Shown: in pieces, positions 61,550-64,000 of the stretch | Layout: the number at the start of each line of letters is the position of its first letter | Position numbering within the stretch: the stretch's first letter is position 1 | Assembly: GCA_050247075.1 (NCBI GenBank) | Contig: JBFWUW010000022.1 | Coordinates: forward strand, 1-64,000 | DNA: 64,000 nt | Direction of reading: 5' to 3' | From: JBFWUW01 sp050247075 | Lineage (GTDB): Bacteria > Planctomycetota > Planctomycetia > Pirellulales > JBFWUW01 | Translations under genes and position numbers: made by a program | The notes under the pieces: model-generated | Seen by the model: the letters and a program-made list of their open reading frames with translations, nothing else | What the model was told of the DNA's origin: nothing | The model's database searches: none

Positions 61550-61584
61550 GCTACCTGCGCCACACCGTGAAATGGTGCGGGTAG
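61550..61584. repeat. CACCGTGAAATGGTG hairpin, copy 3
   Basis: GCTACCTGCGCCA ... TGGTGCGGGTAGC, with arms almost fully complementary. It is separated from copy 2 by about 100 bp that include GGTCGAGG repeats. Confidence 0.75.
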
Positions 61585-61614
61585 CCTTGGTCGAGGTACG
61601 GCACACCCCACTAA

Positions 61615-61772
61615 GTAGGGTGGGGCAAGCGGATATCGAATCTTCCATGTCGATTCGCGTGCTCCGCGATGTCCCACCATGATCCATGATCCGAAATGGG
61701 CCGTGGCAATGGTGGGACATCGCGGTGAGGACATGTTGCGAAGGTCGAACGATTGCCGCTTGTCCCACCCTG
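61615..61772. repeat. About 155-bp repeat with GTAGGGTGGGGCAAG inverted ends, copy 2
   Basis: Begins GTAGGGTGGGGCAAGCGG and ends with its inverse CCGCTTGTCCCACCCTG. It shares the internal GTCCCACCATGAT and ACATCGCGGTGAGGA motifs with 12794-12946. It lies 27 bp beyond the 3' end of the hydrolase gene. Confidence 0.78.
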
Positions 61773-61798
61773 TGCGCATCTCACCTTGCGATGCTCGC

Positions 61799-63829
61799 CT
61801 ACTCCGCGAAATCCTTCCGATGTGCTTGGGCTTGCTCGATCAACAGCGGCAGATCTTCTTTCAGCAGGTAGCGATTGGCAATCATGGTCTGGGCAAACGT
61901 GGTGTATTTGGCCAGATAATCGTCGAAGTCGGTGTAGCGTTCCAGCAGCGCGGGTCGCGGGTCGCCGGTGGAGGACCGTTGCTGGACGGTCGTGGAAAAC
62001 GGCAGATAGCTGCCCGCCAGACTGAGCAATTCCGTTTCGGCACCCACTGAGGGATGTCGCAAGTTCCAACCCGTGTAGGTGGCGATGGGCACGCCCAGCG
62101 CGGGCAACAACAGCATGCCCATCTCGTTGTTGTCGGGCCCGTAAGCCGGCACGCGCACGTGGTACGTTCCACGCAGCAGCGGCGGATGCAAGGAGATTTG
62201 CCGGCGGCTGAAGAAGTCGGGTCCGTAGTCGCGAAACTCTGGTTGGTTGATCACCTCTGGATAACGCACGCCAGGCAAGGCGGACCAGCCGCTCTCTTGT
62301 TGCGGCCAACCGGCCAGGTTCTGCTCCGAGATTCGCGGGTACTGGCTTGGCGGGGGCGGCTGGCCCGTGCGCAGCCATTCGTCCATCGCCGTCAGCAAGG
62401 CCCGCATTGCCGGTCGATAATCGGTGGGATTGTTGGGCAGCCAACCGTTGCCGCGCGGCCCGGCCACGCCGCTGCCGGGTCCATGTTGCGCTCCGCCAAT
62501 GGCATAAATACGAACTTGTTCCGGTATGTCCGCATCGTGCTGTCCGAGCGGATCGGTATGGACGAGCGAGCCAGCGCGAGTCCAATACTCGGCCGAGGTT
62601 TGCGTATGCATGATCTTGGGCACCGTTCCCGCGGCCAACGAGCGCCGCAAGATGCCATCGGTTCGCCCGCTGAAAGGATCGGTTTCGTCCCCATACGTGA
62701 AGGGAAAGATATCGACCGGAAACAGGTGGTTGTCGTGCTGGGTGTTGTGCCGCGTGGGCGAGGCAAAACGATGGTTGAAGAAACCCAGGCCGCCGCCGGC
62801 CACATGCGGGATCAGTCCGTCGAAGACTTGCCGCCCCCTCTCGTCGGTGTTGAACCCGTCGTACAGAAACTGCCGCAAGCAACGGCCGCTTTGCGACACG
62901 CCAAAGCCGATCGTCCGCTCGATGACCGGCTTGCCTTCCGCGTTCGAGACCAACTGAAGATCGTTGTCGCCGTACTTCAGGCAAGACACCAGATCGCGAA
63001 TGCCAGCCAGTCCCAGTCCCTGGACGATCGGCCCTTGAGCCTCGTAGATCAGCTCGTAGATGTAACCGGCCCGCAACCTGGCGGGCATGGCCAGTTCAAT
63101 TCGCGGCAAGTCGCCGCGTACGCCATCCACTTCGACCGGTTCAATCGCCAGGCTCCATTGCTCCCGCGGGATAGCCACGCGAGGGTCGCTCTGCCTCAAC
63201 CGCCAGGTAAGGGTCGCTTCGCGCAGCCCGCGGGCAGTCGGTTCGTAGCTGCCGTTGTTGGCACCGTAGGTGATGTTGATCCGGTCGGTGTCGGCATCGG
63301 GAACACATTCCGCGCGCACCATGCCAACGATGGGCGAACCGTCGGGCTGGACGGCGACCGGCGCGTCGAGCCGAAGTCGCTCGTCGCCCGGCAACACCTC
63401 GGCAATCCAACCGCTCCACACCACGATATAGCCGTGCCGCATGAGAAAATGGTCGGCCCCGCCATTGAACTGGCCCAGGCAGATGCGGTTGCCGCGATTG
63501 TTGACATCGTAGAACAGCGTGCCGTTGGCCTGGTCCAGATCCCGCGGAACCAGCATCTCCAAGTCGGTCGAGAACTCAACCAAACCTTGGGCGTTGCGCG
63601 GCGCCAGTTCCAGATCAACCACTTGGGTATTGGCCGCGGCGAGCGGATCGACGGCAAAGTAGGCCCGGCCCAACACTCGGTCGTACGGCCCGCGTTCGCC
63701 CATGGGCTGGCCATCCGCATAGGGCAGCAGTTGCGTGATCTCGATGCGGGTCACGGCCGCGCCCAGTTCACCAGGCAGGGCGAACACCGCCAGCAACAGC
63801 CAGGCCCAAAGCAGTTCACGGCGAATCAT
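61799..63829 (-). CDS. Secreted Abhydrolase_10-type alpha/beta hydrolase
   Basis: This 676-residue exported protein has a signal peptide (1-24, ending ELGAA). A large domain of the Abhydrolase_10 (PF20091-like) family follows. The nucleophile sits in FGVSQSGRCLRQF near 325 (GxSxSG), with other conserved parts LFYDVNNRGNRICLGQFN near 103, GLIPHVAGGGLGFF near 360 and AIGGAQHGPG near 454 (candidate His). The natural substrate is unknown, but the family suggests an ester or amide. ATG at 63829 starts the signal peptide; the frame is open to 63949. Confidence 0.85.
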   Translation of the reverse strand: MIRRELLWAWLLLAVFALPGELGAAVTRIEITQLLPYADGQPMGERGPYDRVLGRAYFAVDPLAAANTQVVDLELAPRNAQGLVEFSTDLEMLVPRDLDQANGTLFYDVNNRGNRICLGQFNGGADHFLMRHGYIVVWSGWIAEVLPGDERLRLDAPVAVQPDGSPIVGMVRAECVPDADTDRINITYGANNGSYEPTARGLREATLTWRLRQSDPRVAIPREQWSLAIEPVEVDGVRGDLPRIELAMPARLRAGYIYELIYEAQGPIVQGLGLAGIRDLVSCLKYGDNDLQLVSNAEGKPVIERTIGFGVSQSGRCLRQFLYDGFNTDERGRQVFDGLIPHVAGGGLGFFNHRFASPTRHNTQHDNHLFPVDIFPFTYGDETDPFSGRTDGILRRSLAAGTVPKIMHTQTSAEYWTRAGSLVHTDPLGQHDADIPEQVRIYAIGGAQHGPGSGVAGPRGNGWLPNNPTDYRPAMRALLTAMDEWLRTGQPPPPSQYPRISEQNLAGWPQQESGWSALPGVRYPEVINQPEFRDYGPDFFSRRQISLHPPLLRGTYHVRVPAYGPDNNEMGMLLLPALGVPIATYTGWNLRHPSVGAETELLSLAGSYLPFSTTVQQRSSTGDPRPALLERYTDFDDYLAKYTTFAQTMIANRYLLKEDLPLLIEQAQAHRKDFAE

Positions 63830-64000
63830 GGCATGGTTTCCGGAGGTTCGTGCGTTGAAGGAGGCGATTCCATCGCTGGCAGATTCGCCGCGGGCCGTTC
63901 CCTTCGGCCCAACACAAGCGAACCCATTGAAGTACAGGCCGCAAGGCAATGCAAGTAATGGATGCCGTGGCGTGGGCTTTAGCCCAGGAAAGGCTTTGGC

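Larger units (their letters stand above)
60642..61798. other. Repeat-rich non-coding region
   Basis: This is the longest gene-free stretch (1157 bp). It contains, in order, the 54-bp repeat (60885-60940), an AT-rich island (61040-61110), the 269-bp repeat (61121-61393), two hairpins (61416-61451 and 61550-61584), and the second 155-bp repeat (61615-61772). Short open frames in it cross repeat borders and have no protein-like features. Confidence 0.7.

Noticed and set aside
62054..63958. 634-codon plus-strand frame opposite the hydrolase gene
   Set aside because: Antisense shadow; the minus strand has a signal peptide and a GxSxSG nucleophile.
1..64000. tRNA, rRNA or riboswitch genes
   Set aside because: No cloverleaf with a TTCRA T-loop, no rRNA signature and no riboswitch core was found by reading; a covariance search was not possible.

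Overview
The window looks like a chromosomal segment of a GC-rich planctomycete, most likely Pirellulales-like. This is inferred from gene families, not from a marker gene. Supporting families are a DUF1549/DUF1553 giant with a haem-like CNxGxCHG motif next to a DUF1501 protein, a membrane-anchored Ser/Thr kinase with DWG in place of DFG, several PQQ-type propeller proteins, a DnaJ-like/WD40 membrane protein, a fused ResB-CcsA cytochrome c assembly protein, and many secreted or Gly/Met-rich proteins without clear homologues. No rRNA, tRNA, CRISPR array, prophage or transposase gene was seen.

Layout. 1-15 kb: a partial kinase with a 144-bp tandem repeat, secreted proteins, PQQ and WD40 propellers, a DUF389 membrane protein and an EEP-family phosphatase. 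15-24.6 kb: csrA behind a sigma-54-like promoter, a DacZ-like diadenylate cyclase, hisE, miaA, a CDGSH protein, Uma2, creatininase, and an MBOAT gene coupled to a small membrane gene. 24.8-31.8 kb: the PPC/DUF1501/DUF1549 operon and an HtrA/DegP protease with promoter and terminator. 32-34.9 kb: a repeat-rich stretch and a PhyH dioxygenase. 35-40.9 kb: a SacI-like restriction-modification pair, a BRCT-MerR-TPR protein and a toxin-antitoxin pair whose toxin carries an in-frame amber codon. 41-48.6 kb: aspS, ruvA, apgM and a 1000-residue AAA+ Clp ATPase fused to a release-factor-2-like domain. 48.6-54 kb: a tight Nudix/SGNH/ResB-CcsA operon. 54-64 kb: secreted or membrane proteins, a vWA protein and an Abhydrolase_10-type hydrolase, with another repeat-rich stretch at 60.6-61.8 kb.

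The most unusual gene is the Clp-RF2 fusion at 45586-48588. It keeps the overall release-factor fold signature, but the GGQ peptide-release motif reads EGL and the SPF stop-codon-reading motif is gone. That suggests an unfoldase that docks on ribosomes rather than a release factor.

The intergenic DNA is dense with dispersed repeats. They include a 342-bp pair with a MITE-like 136-bp core bearing 29-bp terminal inverted repeats, a 104-bp repeat in three copies, a 155-bp repeat in two copies, a collinear composite shared by 32.0-33.8 kb and 60.9-61.6 kb, and several short hairpin families. All identities and alignments were made by eye. Start sites were chosen from Shine-Dalgarno matches, signal peptides and gene overlaps.
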